Assembly (NCBI GenBank): GCA_024347015.1
Contig: AP024889.1
Location: forward strand, 2,604,001-2,668,000
Source of the DNA: Vibrio pectenicida
GTDB lineage: Bacteria; Pseudomonadota; Gammaproteobacteria; Enterobacterales; Vibrionaceae
Length of the DNA: 64,000 nucleotides
Reading direction: 5' to 3'
The notes under the pieces were generated by a model. The model did no database searches. It was not told where the DNA came from and saw nothing but the letters and a program-made list of their open reading frames with translations. Positions 35,596 to 45,523 of the stretch are shown piece by piece; position 1 is the first letter of the stretch, and each line of letters begins with the position of its first letter. The translations under genes were made by a program, and so were the position numbers.

Positions 35596-36860
35596 TTGAA
35601 GGTCACCCTTTCTGGTAGTGGCTTAGTCGCTTCGTTTTTACTGTAAAAGTACAACAACACGAAGAACATGAAGTAAGCTAAGCTGAAAATCTGAGCTAGC
35701 AAGGTATACGTTGGCGTAGCAGGAAGCGCACCAAGGACACCCAAAGCAACAAAGCTGATCGTAAATTGGATGATGTTAAACAAATGAAACTTACTACGGT
35801 AACGATAAGAGCGGACTTTACAGCGATCTAGCCATGGAAGAACAAATAGAACAACTATTGATGCGCCCATAGCAATAACACCAATAAGTTTATCAGGAAC
35901 GGCACGCAAAATTGCATAAAAGGGAGTAAAGTACCATACGGGTGCAATATGCTCAGGTGTCTTTAGAGGATTTGCAGCTTCAAAGTTAGGCGGTTCAAGG
36001 AAATACCCGCCCATTTCTGGATTGAAGAATAATACGTAACAGAATAAGAACAAAAATCCTGCGACCCCAATCAAGTCTTTCACCGTTCCATAAGGGTGGA
36101 AAGGTATCGAATCGATAATGTCATACTTTTTGGTATAATCTTTGTGGAATGTAAATTGCGTTTCGTAACCCTCACCCATACTGCCTTTGGGCAATTTTGT
36201 CTCAATTCCGTCTGGGTTATTCGATCCTACTTCATGCAATGCTAGAACATGGAGCACGATGAGCAACAGCAAAACAATAGGTAAGGCAATCACATGCAGC
36301 GCAAAGAAACGGTTAAGTGTTGCTCCCGAAATAACATAATCACCGCGGATCCAAAGTGTCAGATCATCACCAATGACTGGAATCGCGCCAAATAAAGAAA
36401 TAATAACCTGCGCTCCCCAATACGACATTTGCCCCCAAGGAAGCAAATATCCCATAAAAGCTTCAGCCATCAGCACTAGGAAAATCAACATACCAAAAAT
36501 CCACAATAGCTCTCTAGGCTTCTGGTAGGAGCCATAGATCAAACCGCGGAACATATGCAGATATATAACAACAAAAAAAGCGGAAGCTCCCGTAGAGTGC
36601 ATATAACGAAGCAGCCAGCCATAATCTACATCACGCATGATATATTCTATTGAAGCAAAGGCACCATCACCTGACGGCTCATAATTCATCGTTAACCAAA
36701 CACCCGTCAAGAGTTGGTTGACCAAGACCAGCATCGCTAGTGAACCAAATAAATACCAAAAGTTGAAGTTTTTTGGCATTGGGTATTCTGAAAGGTGCTT
36801 CTTGTAAGCATTCATTGCGGGTAGACGTTTTTCTACCCAATCAAGTAGAGATTGCATCAT
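35592..36860 (-). CDS. petB: Cytochrome b of the bc1 complex
   Basis: A 422-residue quinol-oxidising subunit with eight membrane helices and the paired haem-ligand histidines in RYMHSTGASAFF and RFFALHVIALP. The Qo-site motif usually written PEWY reads PVWY here (IAPVWYFTPFY), a variant known from some proteobacterial cytochromes b. It overlaps petA and petC by 4 nt each. Confidence 0.97.
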   Translation of the reverse strand: MMQSLLDWVEKRLPAMNAYKKHLSEYPMPKNFNFWYLFGSLAMLVLVNQLLTGVWLTMNYEPSGDGAFASIEYIMRDVDYGWLLRYMHSTGASAFFVVIYLHMFRGLIYGSYQKPRELLWIFGMLIFLVLMAEAFMGYLLPWGQMSYWGAQVIISLFGAIPVIGDDLTLWIRGDYVISGATLNRFFALHVIALPIVLLLLIVLHVLALHEVGSNNPDGIETKLPKGSMGEGYETQFTFHKDYTKKYDIIDSIPFHPYGTVKDLIGVAGFLFLFCYVLFFNPEMGGYFLEPPNFEAANPLKTPEHIAPVWYFTPFYAILRAVPDKLIGVIAMGASIVVLFVLPWLDRCKVRSYRYRSKFHLFNIIQFTISFVALGVLGALPATPTYTLLAQIFSLAYFMFFVLLYFYSKNEATKPLPERVTFK

Positions 36861-37450
36861 GCTTCTCCTTCTTCATCAACACCGATGATAATCCTGGTAT
36901 CCGTTAGATACATATGCTTGGGAACAACAAGATTTAGTGGTGCAGGCACCCCCTGAAAAACGCGCCCAGCCATATCAAATTTGGAACCATGACAAGGACA
37001 AAAGAAACCAGATTTAACACCTTGGACTTGTTCGCTAAAAGTATCAGGTAAATAAGTTGGCGAACAACCCAAATGAGTACAAATCCCTACAGCGACAAAA
37101 TACTCAGGCTTAATTGAACGGTAAGCATTTTGAGCATAAGCCGGTTGCTGTTCTTCACCAGAAGCAGGGTCACGAAGTTGACCATCGATGTTTTTTAATC
37201 CATCAACCACAGGCTGCGCCCTACGGACAACCCATACTGGCTTACCTCGCCATTCAACACGAACCATCTGCCCTTCTTCAAGCTTACCGATTTCAACTTC
37301 GACAGGTGCACCCGCAGCTTTTGCTTTCTCACTGGGGTTCCAAGATTTAATAAAAGGAACGGCGACAGCAGCGGCTCCGAGACCCCCTACAACTGCAGTT
37401 GTAGCGGTCAAGAACCGTCTGCGACCGTTATTTAAAGGCGCATTGCTCAT
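36857..37450 (-). CDS. petA: Rieske iron-sulfur subunit of bc1 complex
   Basis: A 197-residue protein with a twin-arginine-type anchor (GRRRFLTATT then a hydrophobic helix) and the [2Fe-2S] ligands in CTHLGC and CPCHGS. The start at 37450 fits the family N-terminus and has a GGGAG ribosome site; a frame extends 48 nt further upstream without homology. First gene of petABC, which feeds electrons from ubiquinol to cytochrome c. Confidence 0.95.
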   Translation of the reverse strand: MSNAPLNNGRRRFLTATTAVVGGLGAAAVAVPFIKSWNPSEKAKAAGAPVEVEIGKLEEGQMVRVEWRGKPVWVVRRAQPVVDGLKNIDGQLRDPASGEEQQPAYAQNAYRSIKPEYFVAVGICTHLGCSPTYLPDTFSEQVQGVKSGFFCPCHGSKFDMAGRVFQGVPAPLNLVVPKHMYLTDTRIIIGVDEEGEA

Positions 37451-37690
37451 CCAAACATTCTCCCAGTTGCTCCTTTGGATTATTATTATTCCTATCACAG
37501 AGCATGGCTAAAAAATACAAATCTAGTTGTATGTATTTGACGGCAAATGATAATTAAAACCCTACTTTTTGACAAGATAAAGGTACCTTTTTGCAACAAG
37601 CGTCAAGTAAATAGCCCGTTTACTCACAAATGAAAGATTAGCAGAAAATAAGTTATTAAGGAGAAGATAAGGAAAGGTATTTATTGCTAG

Positions 37691-37723
37691 AAAACAAAAA
37701 GCCTGACTTAGAGTCAGGCTTTT
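37691..37723 (-). terminator. rplM-rpsI operon terminator
   Basis: Stem AAAAGCCTGAC/GTCAGGCTTTT with a 5-nt loop and a U-rich tail on the minus strand. Two further hairpins lie between it and rpsI: CCGGTG/CACCGG at 37735-37750 and a 10-bp stem at 37752-37775 that overlaps the rpsI stop. The rest of the 320-bp petA-rpsI gap shows no gene and should hold the petA promoter. Confidence 0.85.
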
Positions 37724-37770
37724 GGGACCAAGTTCCGGTGTATTCACCGGTGTTAATCTTTGAATAAAGA

Positions 37771-38163
37771 TTAACGCTTGGAGAACTGTGGACGACGACG
37801 TGCTTTACGTAGACCAACTTTCTTACGCTCAACGCAACGAGCATCACGAGTAACATAACCCGCAGCACGTAGAGTAGGACGTAGAGACTCATCGTATTCC
37901 ATTAGAGCGCGAGTGATACCGTGACGGATAGCACCTGCTTGACCAGAAATACCACCACCTTTTACAGTAACGTATAGATCCAGTTTTTCAGTTAGCTCAA
38001 CTAGCTCTAGAGGCTGCTTAACAACCATACGAGAAGTTGGACGACCGAAGTACTCATCAAGACCACGCTTGTTGATTACGATGTTACCGCTGCCTGGTTT
38101 TATAAAAACACGTGCAGCTGAGCTTTTGCGACGGCCAGTGCCGTAGTATTGATTCTCTGCCAT
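37771..38163 (-). CDS. rpsI: 30S ribosomal protein S9
   Basis: A 130-residue protein with the family N-terminus [13 protein letters not shown] and the basic C-terminus [17 protein letters not shown], whose last residues reach the P-site tRNA. Same length as E. coli S9. It is 15 nt downstream of rplM. Confidence 0.99.
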   Translation of the reverse strand: MAENQYYGTGRRKSSAARVFIKPGSGNIVINKRGLDEYFGRPTSRMVVKQPLELVELTEKLDLYVTVKGGGISGQAGAIRHGITRALMEYDESLRPTLRAAGYVTRDARCVERKKVGLRKARRRPQFSKR

Positions 38164-38178
38164 TTTCGAAATCCCCGA

Positions 38179-38607
38179 TTAGATGTCTAGTACTTGTGGT
38201 TGTTGAGCAACATGGTTGTGCTCAGCACCAGCATAAACTTTCAGCTTACGGTACATAGCACGGCCTAGAGGACCACGTGGTAGCATACCTTTAACTGCTA
38301 GCTCAAGCGCCATCTCTGGCTTACGAACAATAAGCTTCTCAAAGCTGATTGATTTTAGGCCGCCAGGGAATTCAGTGTGACGATGGTAAATCTTACCTTT
38401 AGCCTTGTTACCAGTTACAGTAACTTTCTCCGCATTAACAACGATGATGTAATCACCTGTGTCAACGTGTGGAGTGTATTCAGCTTTATGTTTGCCACGT
38501 AGGCGAGATGCAATTTCACTTGCTAGACGGCCAAGAGTTTTACCTTCAGCGTCTACAACGTACCAGTCACGTTTTACAGTTTCTGGTTTAGCAACGAAAG
38601 TTTTCAT
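38179..38607 (-). CDS. rplM: 50S ribosomal protein L13
   Basis: A 142-residue protein, identical in length to E. coli L13, with [34 protein letters not shown] and [18 protein letters not shown]. First gene of rplM-rpsI. In E. coli L13 represses translation of its own operon through the leader RNA. Confidence 0.99.
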   Translation of the reverse strand: MKTFVAKPETVKRDWYVVDAEGKTLGRLASEIASRLRGKHKAEYTPHVDTGDYIIVVNAEKVTVTGNKAKGKIYHRHTEFPGGLKSISFEKLIVRKPEMALELAVKGMLPRGPLGRAMYRKLKVYAGAEHNHVAQQPQVLDI

Positions 38608-38757
38608 GCTAATAATAACCCGTTAATTAAAATTTACACTTAAGGAGCATAGCTCCCACTGACTAAGAGCCCAGTCATCACCCCTTCGAGTGGTTGGCAC
38701 TCTCGACCCTAACCCCATAGGATTTGGTCGGCAGTAACGGTGGGTCGCAGGATTATA
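38608..38757 (-). promoter_or_regulatory. rplM promoter and structured leader
   Basis: A perfect -10 box (TATAAT on the minus strand, at 38757-38752) would give a leader of about 137 nt before rplM; the -35 is weak. The leader is more GC-rich than its surroundings and contains several short stems, including GGAGC/GCTCC at 38644-38656 close to the ribosome site. A leader of this kind fits autogenous control by L13 as known in E. coli; this is inference from position. Confidence 0.6.
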
Positions 38758-38837
38758 GAGAAGTCAGTTGAAAAAATCATCTCTTTTCAGCAAAAAAGTT
38801 GACTTTTTTTCCCCCATTAAAGAAAAACACCAAATAT

Positions 38838-39941
38838 CTATGCTAAATGCTCTTTGGCTAGATAATCATGACTTTGCATTTCTATCAATCGAGACTGGCA
38901 TCGTTGAAACTCAAACTCCAACTGGCCTTGAGTATATAAATCCTCTAATGGTACTTCTGCTGAAATGATCAATTTAACATTACGTTCATAAAATTCATCC
39001 ACTAGTGCTATAAAGCGGCGAGCTGCATCATCGGTTAATTGACCCATTTGTTTAACATCTGCCAACAGCACAGTATTATACAATCGTGAAAGCTCAATAT
39101 AGTCATTTTGGCTTCTTGCAGACTGGCAAAGCTGCTTAAAGGTTGCATGAAGAACCCCCTCATAGGAGTTAACTATGTCTATCTGGCGGTGATTAATTTC
39201 AATGCAAATTTCACCTTGCTTATTTTCACCAACTAGCTGCTCAAAATAATGACAAAGGTTAGTCTTAGCTTGCCGATCGAGAGGAAAATGATAAATTTCA
39301 GCTTGCTTTAAGGTCCTAAGGCGATAATCAATTCCACTATCAACATTTAATATCAAACAATTTGTCTGTATTAATTCAATGGCAGGAAGAAAACGTGCTC
39401 TTTGCAAACCGTTCCGATACAAATCGTGAGGTGGGATATTAGACGTTGCAACCAGTACAACACCACGTCGAAATAATGCCTGAAATAGAGTACCAAGTAT
39501 CATCGCATCAGTGATATCTGAAACAAAAAACTCATCAAAACAAATAATCTCTGCTTCGGCTTTAAACCTATCAGCCACTAACTCCAATGGATCATTCACA
39601 TCCCCTATCGAATTCAACTCATCATGAACCCGATACATAAAGCGATGGAAGTGAACACGCATTTTTTTTTCACAAGGTAAAGCTTCAAAAAATGTGTCCA
39701 TTAAATAGGTTTTACCACGTCCAACGCCCCCCCAAAAATACAATCCTTTAGGTGTAGCAGCTTGGGATGTTTTTTTACTAAAAAAACGTCTCCACCCGGA
39801 AATTGTTGCTACCGGCGTGTTCAAATACTGCACTAGCTCATGATAAAGCTTATCCAAAGCTTGTACGGCTTCAAGCTGCGCTTCATCTTGTTGAAAGCCA
39901 TGTTGTTTTATGTCTTTAATATAGATCTCTAATGGAGTCAT
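38838..39941 (-). CDS. zapE: Cell division ATPase ZapE
   Basis: A 367-residue AFG1-type ATPase with Walker A in FWGGVGRGKTYLMD, the Walker B region IICFDEFFVSDITDAM, and the sensor segment VVLVATSNIPP. In E. coli ZapE (YhcM) acts at the Z ring under low oxygen. The start at 39941 is preferred because homology starts at MTPLEIYIKDI; an in-frame ATG 54 nt upstream adds an unrelated stretch. Divergent from zapG with a 151-bp gap. Confidence 0.94.
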   Translation of the reverse strand: MTPLEIYIKDIKQHGFQQDEAQLEAVQALDKLYHELVQYLNTPVATISGWRRFFSKKTSQAATPKGLYFWGGVGRGKTYLMDTFFEALPCEKKMRVHFHRFMYRVHDELNSIGDVNDPLELVADRFKAEAEIICFDEFFVSDITDAMILGTLFQALFRRGVVLVATSNIPPHDLYRNGLQRARFLPAIELIQTNCLILNVDSGIDYRLRTLKQAEIYHFPLDRQAKTNLCHYFEQLVGENKQGEICIEINHRQIDIVNSYEGVLHATFKQLCQSARSQNDYIELSRLYNTVLLADVKQMGQLTDDAARRFIALVDEFYERNVKLIISAEVPLEDLYTQGQLEFEFQRCQSRLIEMQSHDYLAKEHLA

Positions 39942-40092
39942 TGTTTCACTCAAATGCTTTAAAAGAATACAAGCTGCTATGCAGTGCACACGCATTTTTC
40001 TTTATCGTCTTGGCCTCTCATAGTAACATGTCACTAAGCATGTGTAACCGATCGGTAAAAAACATGTTAAATAACAATGATAAGGAGCGAAT

Positions 40093-40548
40093 ATGCTTTG
40101 GATTTACGCCCTCGTAGGTTTGCTTATTGGTGCGGTTTTAGGAATCATCATCTCGCGCATTACAACCCCGGGATATAAAAAACAAAAAGCCATCCAAAAA
40201 GATCTAGAAAGTGCAAAGTTCGAGCTTGAGCAGCAAAAACAAGACCTCTCGGACCACTTTGCTCAAGCTGCTGACATGCTGGATTCTTTAGGCAAAGAAT
40301 ATACTAAACTCTACCAGCATATGGCTAAAACGTCTGCTGAACTGCTGCCTAACCTTCCTGAACAGGATAACCCATTTAGTAAGAAAGTGGCTGAACAAAT
40401 AGACGTTCCAGTAGAGGAATCGAATGGAAAGACATCGGCTATGAGTGAAGCACCCAAAGACTATGCATCTGGGTCAACCGGACTACTCAAAGAAGAAAAA
40501 AAGCAGCAACTAAACACTGATCAAGCAATAGCAGCCGAAGCTTCATAA
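40093..40548 (+). CDS. zapG: Z-ring associated protein ZapG (DUF1043, YhcB)
   Basis: A 151-residue protein with an N-terminal membrane helix (IYALVGLLIGAVLGIIISRI), then a long cytoplasmic coiled coil with FELEQQKQDLSDHFAQAADML, and a disordered tail. It has an AAGGAG ribosome site. The family coordinates division with envelope growth in E. coli. It keeps the conserved position between zapE and degQ. Confidence 0.92.
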   Translation: MLWIYALVGLLIGAVLGIIISRITTPGYKKQKAIQKDLESAKFELEQQKQDLSDHFAQAADMLDSLGKEYTKLYQHMAKTSAELLPNLPEQDNPFSKKVAEQIDVPVEESNGKTSAMSEAPKDYASGSTGLLKEEKKQQLNTDQAIAAEAS

Positions 40549-40664
40549 ATCTGTGATGAACTTTGTAAAGGTTTTTGAGTCATAATTTCCGTAAGCGTCG
40601 TTTGATTTCTTATTTTTTACACAAATATTAAATCACAGGCCTTAACTAAACTAGGAGTTATCAG

Positions 40665-42032
40665 ATGAAAAAACCTTTGCTTGCTTTATCCGTTCTTTCC
40701 CTAAGCTTGAGTTCAATCATCACCCCCATACAAGCAACAGCTGCGCTTCCCCTTGCTATTTCTGGTCAGCAGCTACCCAGTCTTGCACCAATGCTAGAAG
40801 AAGTAACCCCAGCTGTCGTCAGCATTTCTGTTGAAGGTACTCAAGTTGCTAAGCAACGTATTCCAGAGCAGTTTCGTTTCTTTTTTGGACCAGAGTTCCC
40901 AACAGAACAATTGCAAGAGCGCCCGTTTCGTGGCTTAGGTTCAGGTGTAATCATTAACGCCGACAAAGCCTACGTTGTGACCAACTATCACGTTATAAAT
41001 GGAGCTGAAAAAATTCGCGTCAAACTCTATGATGGCCGAGAGTATGACGCTGAACTCGTCGGTGGGGACAAAATGTCTGACGTCGCGCTGTTGAAAATTG
41101 AAAAAGCGCAAAATTTAACCCAAATTAAGATTGCAGATTCTGATGCTTTACGTGTTGGCGACTTTGCCGTTGCCATTGGTAATCCCTTTGGTTTAGGTCA
41201 GACAGTTACCTCAGGTATCGTTTCAGCCTTAGGGCGTAGCGGACTAAATATTGAAAACTTCGAAAACTTCATCCAAACTGATGCCGCTATTAATAGTGGC
41301 AACTCAGGTGGAGCCTTAGTCAACCTTAAAGGTGAACTAATTGGCATTAACACCGCAATTCTAGGGCCAAATGGCGGCAATGTCGGTATCGGTTTTGCTA
41401 TCCCTTCTAACATGATGACTAATCTCACAGATCAAATTCTCGAATTTGGTGAGGTCAAACGTGGCATGCTGGGCGTACAAGGTGGGGAAATCACATCTGA
41501 ACTTGCTGATGCATTAGGCTACGAGTCCAGCAAAGGCGCTTTTGTCAGCCAAATTGTGCCAGACAGCGCAGCAGATAAAGCGGGGTTGAAAGCTGGAGAT
41601 GTTATTATTTCGGTTAACGGTAAAGACATAAACTCATTCAGTGAGTTACGAGCAAAAGTCGCGACTCTAGGAGCTGGCAAAAAAGTAACTCTGGGTATTG
41701 TTCGTGATAGCGAGAAAAAAGATTATGAAGTTATATTAGGCGAACAGCAAAACATGAAGGCATCAGCAGATAAGCTTCATGAAGGATTAGCTGGCGCTGA
41801 GTTGACCAATACAACCTCAAGTGATTCCGTCCAAGGGGTGAGAGTTGCTTCTGTAGAAAAAGGCTCTAAAGCTGAAGCTTATCAATTACAGAAAGGCGAC
41901 ATCATCATCGGAGTCAATCGAAAACGTGTTAAGAACTTAGCTGATTTCAGAAAAGTACTTGAGAAACAAACGAGTGTACTTGCTCTTAATATCCAGCGTG
42001 GAGAGCGCACTATTTATCTCGTAGTACGCTAA
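40665..42032 (+). CDS. degQ: Periplasmic serine protease/chaperone DegQ
   Basis: A 455-residue HtrA-family protein with signal peptide (about residues 1-27), a trypsin-like domain with the triad His in VTNYHVI, Asp in SDVALL and Ser in SGNSGGAL, and two PDZ domains (about residues 260-350 and 370-455). It degrades or holds misfolded periplasmic proteins. Two PDZ domains and pairing with degS favour DegQ; DegP cannot be fully excluded. Confidence 0.94.
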   Translation: MKKPLLALSVLSLSLSSIITPIQATAALPLAISGQQLPSLAPMLEEVTPAVVSISVEGTQVAKQRIPEQFRFFFGPEFPTEQLQERPFRGLGSGVIINADKAYVVTNYHVINGAEKIRVKLYDGREYDAELVGGDKMSDVALLKIEKAQNLTQIKIADSDALRVGDFAVAIGNPFGLGQTVTSGIVSALGRSGLNIENFENFIQTDAAINSGNSGGALVNLKGELIGINTAILGPNGGNVGIGFAIPSNMMTNLTDQILEFGEVKRGMLGVQGGEITSELADALGYESSKGAFVSQIVPDSAADKAGLKAGDVIISVNGKDINSFSELRAKVATLGAGKKVTLGIVRDSEKKDYEVILGEQQNMKASADKLHEGLAGAELTNTTSSDSVQGVRVASVEKGSKAEAYQLQKGDIIIGVNRKRVKNLADFRKVLEKQTSVLALNIQRGERTIYLVVR

Positions 42033-42053
42033 ATAAGACCCTGCCCATGTCAG

Positions 42054-42082
42054 AGGATGGTAGGATTTCTTACCATCCTTTT
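42054..42082 (+). terminator. degQ terminator
   Basis: Nine-base-pair perfect stem AGGATGGTA/TACCATCCT with an 8-nt loop and a T-rich tail, 22 nt after the degQ stop. degS is therefore likely to have its own promoter in the next 60 nt. Confidence 0.85.
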
Positions 42083-42146
42083 ATTATTATCTCATCTAAT
42101 GCTATTCTTTCGCCACTTGTCTCAATTATAGGGTGGTTGCGAGGCT

Positions 42147-43214
42147 ATGCTGCAATTCCTGCTGCGTTCAATTGGGTTAGGACTCGTAACAGCATTATTA
42201 CTGCTGCTAGCGATTCCATCACTCAGAACCAATGTTCTTTCTGATGATTTTGGTGATCCAAATAATATTACATCAACTCAGGAGCTCTCTTTTAATAGCG
42301 CGGTTCGAAAAACAGCCCCTGCCGTCGTTAATATCTACAGTAGAAAGTATGCTGAAGGTGACCGTTCAAAGTTACAGACTCAAAGCCTAGGTTCAGGTGT
42401 TATAGTCAGTCGAAAAGGCTATATTATTACCAATTATCATGTAGTTGCCCAAGCTGATCAGGTCGTGGTGGCACTTCAAGATGGGCGAGTAGCTTTTGCA
42501 CAACTCGTCGGTACCGACCAACGTACCGATATCGCCATATTGCGTGTGGAGGGAAATAACCTTCCTGTAATACCACTCAACCCTGACTATTCTCCCAAAG
42601 TTGGTGATGTCGTACTGGCAATTGGTAACCCATATAACTTAGGTCAGACAACCACTTTTGGTATCATTTCAGCAACAGGGCGCTCTTCAATAAGTACCGG
42701 AGGACGTCAAGCATTTATTCAAACAGATGCTGCGATTAATGATGGCAATTCTGGTGGCGCTTTAGTCAATTCTCGAGGAGAGCTAGTTGGTATCAATACC
42801 GCTTCTTTCCAACAAGCTACAGAGCTTGAAACATACGGCATTTCTTTTGCTATCCCCTACACTTTGGCAAATAAAATCATGCAAAAAATCATCGCTGATG
42901 GTCGGGTGATTAGAGGCTACATAGGAATTGATGGACAAGATATTACTTCTGTTACTTCTCGCCTACTCGGCAATGAGCATATGGGTGGAATCGTAGTACT
43001 TGGTGTTGATCCCAATGGACCAGGTGAGGATGCAGGATTTGAGCCTCAAGATATAATTCTTAAAATTGACGGCCACAAAATTAATGGCCGCCAAAGTGTC
43101 ATGGATATAGTTACTGAGTTGAGACCCGGAACAACAGTTGATGTTCTCATCTTAAGGAAAGGTGAAGAACAAACGTTAAAAGTAACAATTGCAGAAGATA
43201 CCAGAGAAATCTAA
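42147..43214 (+). CDS. degS: Site-1 sigma-E stress protease DegS
   Basis: A 355-residue inner-membrane HtrA protease with an N-terminal membrane anchor (about residues 5-24), catalytic His in TNYHVV, Asp in TDIAIL, Ser in DGNSGGAL, and a single PDZ domain. It senses misfolded porin C-termini and makes the first cut in RseA to release sigma-E. Length equals E. coli DegS (355). Confidence 0.96.
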   Translation: MLQFLLRSIGLGLVTALLLLLAIPSLRTNVLSDDFGDPNNITSTQELSFNSAVRKTAPAVVNIYSRKYAEGDRSKLQTQSLGSGVIVSRKGYIITNYHVVAQADQVVVALQDGRVAFAQLVGTDQRTDIAILRVEGNNLPVIPLNPDYSPKVGDVVLAIGNPYNLGQTTTFGIISATGRSSISTGGRQAFIQTDAAINDGNSGGALVNSRGELVGINTASFQQATELETYGISFAIPYTLANKIMQKIIADGRVIRGYIGIDGQDITSVTSRLLGNEHMGGIVVLGVDPNGPGEDAGFEPQDIILKIDGHKINGRQSVMDIVTELRPGTTVDVLILRKGEEQTLKVTIAEDTREI

Positions 43215-43218
43215 GCCA

Positions 43219-43252
43219 TTTTAAAATCCCATGTTTTCATGGGATTTTAAAA
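43219..43252. terminator. Bidirectional terminator between degS and parC
   Basis: A perfect 15-bp stem (TTTTAAAATCCCATG with its complement) and a TTTT loop between the converging degS and parC stops. T-tracts follow on both strands. Confidence 0.92.
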
Positions 43253-45520
43253 CTATTCACTTTCTTGTGGTTCAGAGATCTCAACCTCGATAGACGTTAC
43301 TCTTTGTAAGCCTCTTGGTAATAGACTCCCTCTACGACCACGTTCACCGCGAAAATTATCTAAATCGGCAGGCTTTAACCCAAGCTTACGCTTACCTGCA
43401 TACAGTGTTATTGATGCCCCTTTGGGTAGTGCCATCAGGTGAGAAACAAATTCTTCACGCTCTTTTGCTTTAGCCGCTGGAATATTAATAATTTTATTTC
43501 CCTTTCCTTTACCTAACTGTGGTAAATCTTTGATTGGGAATAATAACATCCGCCCCTGATTAGTAATCGCGAGAATTTCATCATAATCTAAATCACTAAT
43601 ACTATCAGGAGTCATAACCTCTGAGTTTTGCGGTAGGGTAACTAAGGCTTTACCACTGCGGTTTTTCGATAGTAAATCATTGCCTTTACAAACAAAACCA
43701 TAACCTGCATCTGAGCCAACCAACCAGAGTTGGTTTTCTTCTCCCATTACAACATGGCGAATATTTGTTCCTGCGTTGATGTTAAGTCGACCTGTAATAG
43801 GTTCACCTTGACTACGAGCAGAAGGAAGAGAGTGTGATTCTAGAGAATAACTCCGACCATCACTGCCTAGAAATACCGATTGCTGATTACTTTTTCCACG
43901 CGCATGCGTAAGATATTTATCGCCAGATTTGTAATTTAGCCCTTCAGGGTCAACGTCATGACCTTTAGCATGGCGAATCCACCCTTTATCTGATAAGACG
44001 ACTGTAATAGCTTCACTTGGAACAAGGTCGCGTTCAGTGAGTGCTTTTGCCTCTGAGCGCTCAACAAGTGGAGAACGTCGATTATCACCATATTTCTCAG
44101 CATCAGCTTTGATCTCTTTCTTTATCAGGGTGTTTAAGCGTCGCTCTGAACCAAGTAATTGCTCAAGCTTATCACGTTCTTTCTCAAGCTCTGCCTGTTC
44201 ACCAAGGATCTTCATCTCTTCCAATTTAGCAAGGTGGCGAAGTTTAATATCCAGAATTGCATCAGCTTGAATATCAGTAATACCAAACCTTGTCATAAGT
44301 ACAGCTTTAGGATCATCTTCAACACGGATGATCTCTATCACCTCATCAATATTAAGGTAAGCAACTAATAAACCTTCAAGGATATGCAAGCGAGCAAGCA
44401 CTTTATCAAGACGATACTGCAGACGACGTCGTACAGTAGTACGCCGGTATTCAATCCACTCGGAAAGAATTTTGACCAATCCTTTGACTTGAGGACGGTT
44501 GTCCAATCCAATCATGTTTATATTAACACGGAAGTTTTTCTCAAGATCAGTAGAGACAAACAAGTGATCCATGAGCTGGTCGCAGTCAGTTCGGTTGGAG
44601 CGAGGTACAATGACAATCCGAGTCGGATTTTCATGATCCGATTCGTCACGCAGATCTTCAACCATTGGCAGTTTCTTGGCTCTCATCTGGTTGGCAATTT
44701 GCTCAAGCAATTTAGCGCCAGACACTTGATGCGGCAAGGAAGTAATAACAATCTCACCGCCATCCTTATGCCAAACTGCACGCATTTTAATGCTGCCACG
44801 GCCCGTACGATAAATCTTCTCTAAATCCGCTTTAGGTGAGATGATTTCTGCTTCAGTAGGATAATCTGGCCCTTGAACAAAGCGCATCAAGTCTGACAGC
44901 TCTGAATTAGGATTATCTATCAGATGAATCGTCGCATCAGCAACCTCACGTACATTATGCGGTGGGATATCAGTTGCCATACCAACTGCAATCCCCGTAA
45001 CACCATTTAGTAAGATATGCGGTAAACGAGCAGGCAACATCTGCGGTTCTTTCATCGTACCATCAAAATTTGGTTGCCACTCAACCGTTCCTTGCCCTAG
45101 CTCACCAAGTAATACTTCTGCAAACTTAGATAGCTTTGCTTCGGTGTAACGCATTGCTGCGAACGATTTAGGATCATCTGGAGCCCCCCAGTTTCCCTGC
45201 CCATCAACCAATGGATAACGGTAAGAAAACGGTTGAGCCATCAAAACCATAGCTTCATAGCATGCTGAATCGCCATGGGGGTGATATTTACCCAGCACAT
45301 CTCCGACGGTACGAGCTGACTTTTTGTATTTAGCAGCAGCCGAGAGACCTAGCTCTGACATTGCATAAATTATACGTCTCTGAACTGGTTTTAAGCCGTC
45401 ACCAATATAGGGTAAAGCACGATCCATGATGACATACATGGAATAGTTGAGGTAGGCGTCCTCGGTGAACTTGCGCATTGGCAGTTGTTCAATGCCATCA
45501 AAAGTAATATCTGTAGACAT
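43253..45520 (-). CDS. parC: DNA topoisomerase IV subunit A
   Basis: A 755-residue type IIA topoisomerase subunit that decatenates sister chromosomes. It has the quinolone-resistance region [12 protein letters not shown] with the susceptible-type Ser and Glu, the catalytic Tyr in [11 protein letters not shown], and a C-terminal beta-pinwheel domain with degenerate repeats ([19 protein letters not shown]). It starts 3 nt after the parE stop. Confidence 0.97.
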   Translation of the reverse strand: MSTDITFDGIEQLPMRKFTEDAYLNYSMYVIMDRALPYIGDGLKPVQRRIIYAMSELGLSAAAKYKKSARTVGDVLGKYHPHGDSACYEAMVLMAQPFSYRYPLVDGQGNWGAPDDPKSFAAMRYTEAKLSKFAEVLLGELGQGTVEWQPNFDGTMKEPQMLPARLPHILLNGVTGIAVGMATDIPPHNVREVADATIHLIDNPNSELSDLMRFVQGPDYPTEAEIISPKADLEKIYRTGRGSIKMRAVWHKDGGEIVITSLPHQVSGAKLLEQIANQMRAKKLPMVEDLRDESDHENPTRIVIVPRSNRTDCDQLMDHLFVSTDLEKNFRVNINMIGLDNRPQVKGLVKILSEWIEYRRTTVRRRLQYRLDKVLARLHILEGLLVAYLNIDEVIEIIRVEDDPKAVLMTRFGITDIQADAILDIKLRHLAKLEEMKILGEQAELEKERDKLEQLLGSERRLNTLIKKEIKADAEKYGDNRRSPLVERSEAKALTERDLVPSEAITVVLSDKGWIRHAKGHDVDPEGLNYKSGDKYLTHARGKSNQQSVFLGSDGRSYSLESHSLPSARSQGEPITGRLNINAGTNIRHVVMGEENQLWLVGSDAGYGFVCKGNDLLSKNRSGKALVTLPQNSEVMTPDSISDLDYDEILAITNQGRMLLFPIKDLPQLGKGKGNKIINIPAAKAKEREEFVSHLMALPKGASITLYAGKRKLGLKPADLDNFRGERGRRGSLLPRGLQRVTSIEVEISEPQESE

Positions 45521-45523
45521 CCG

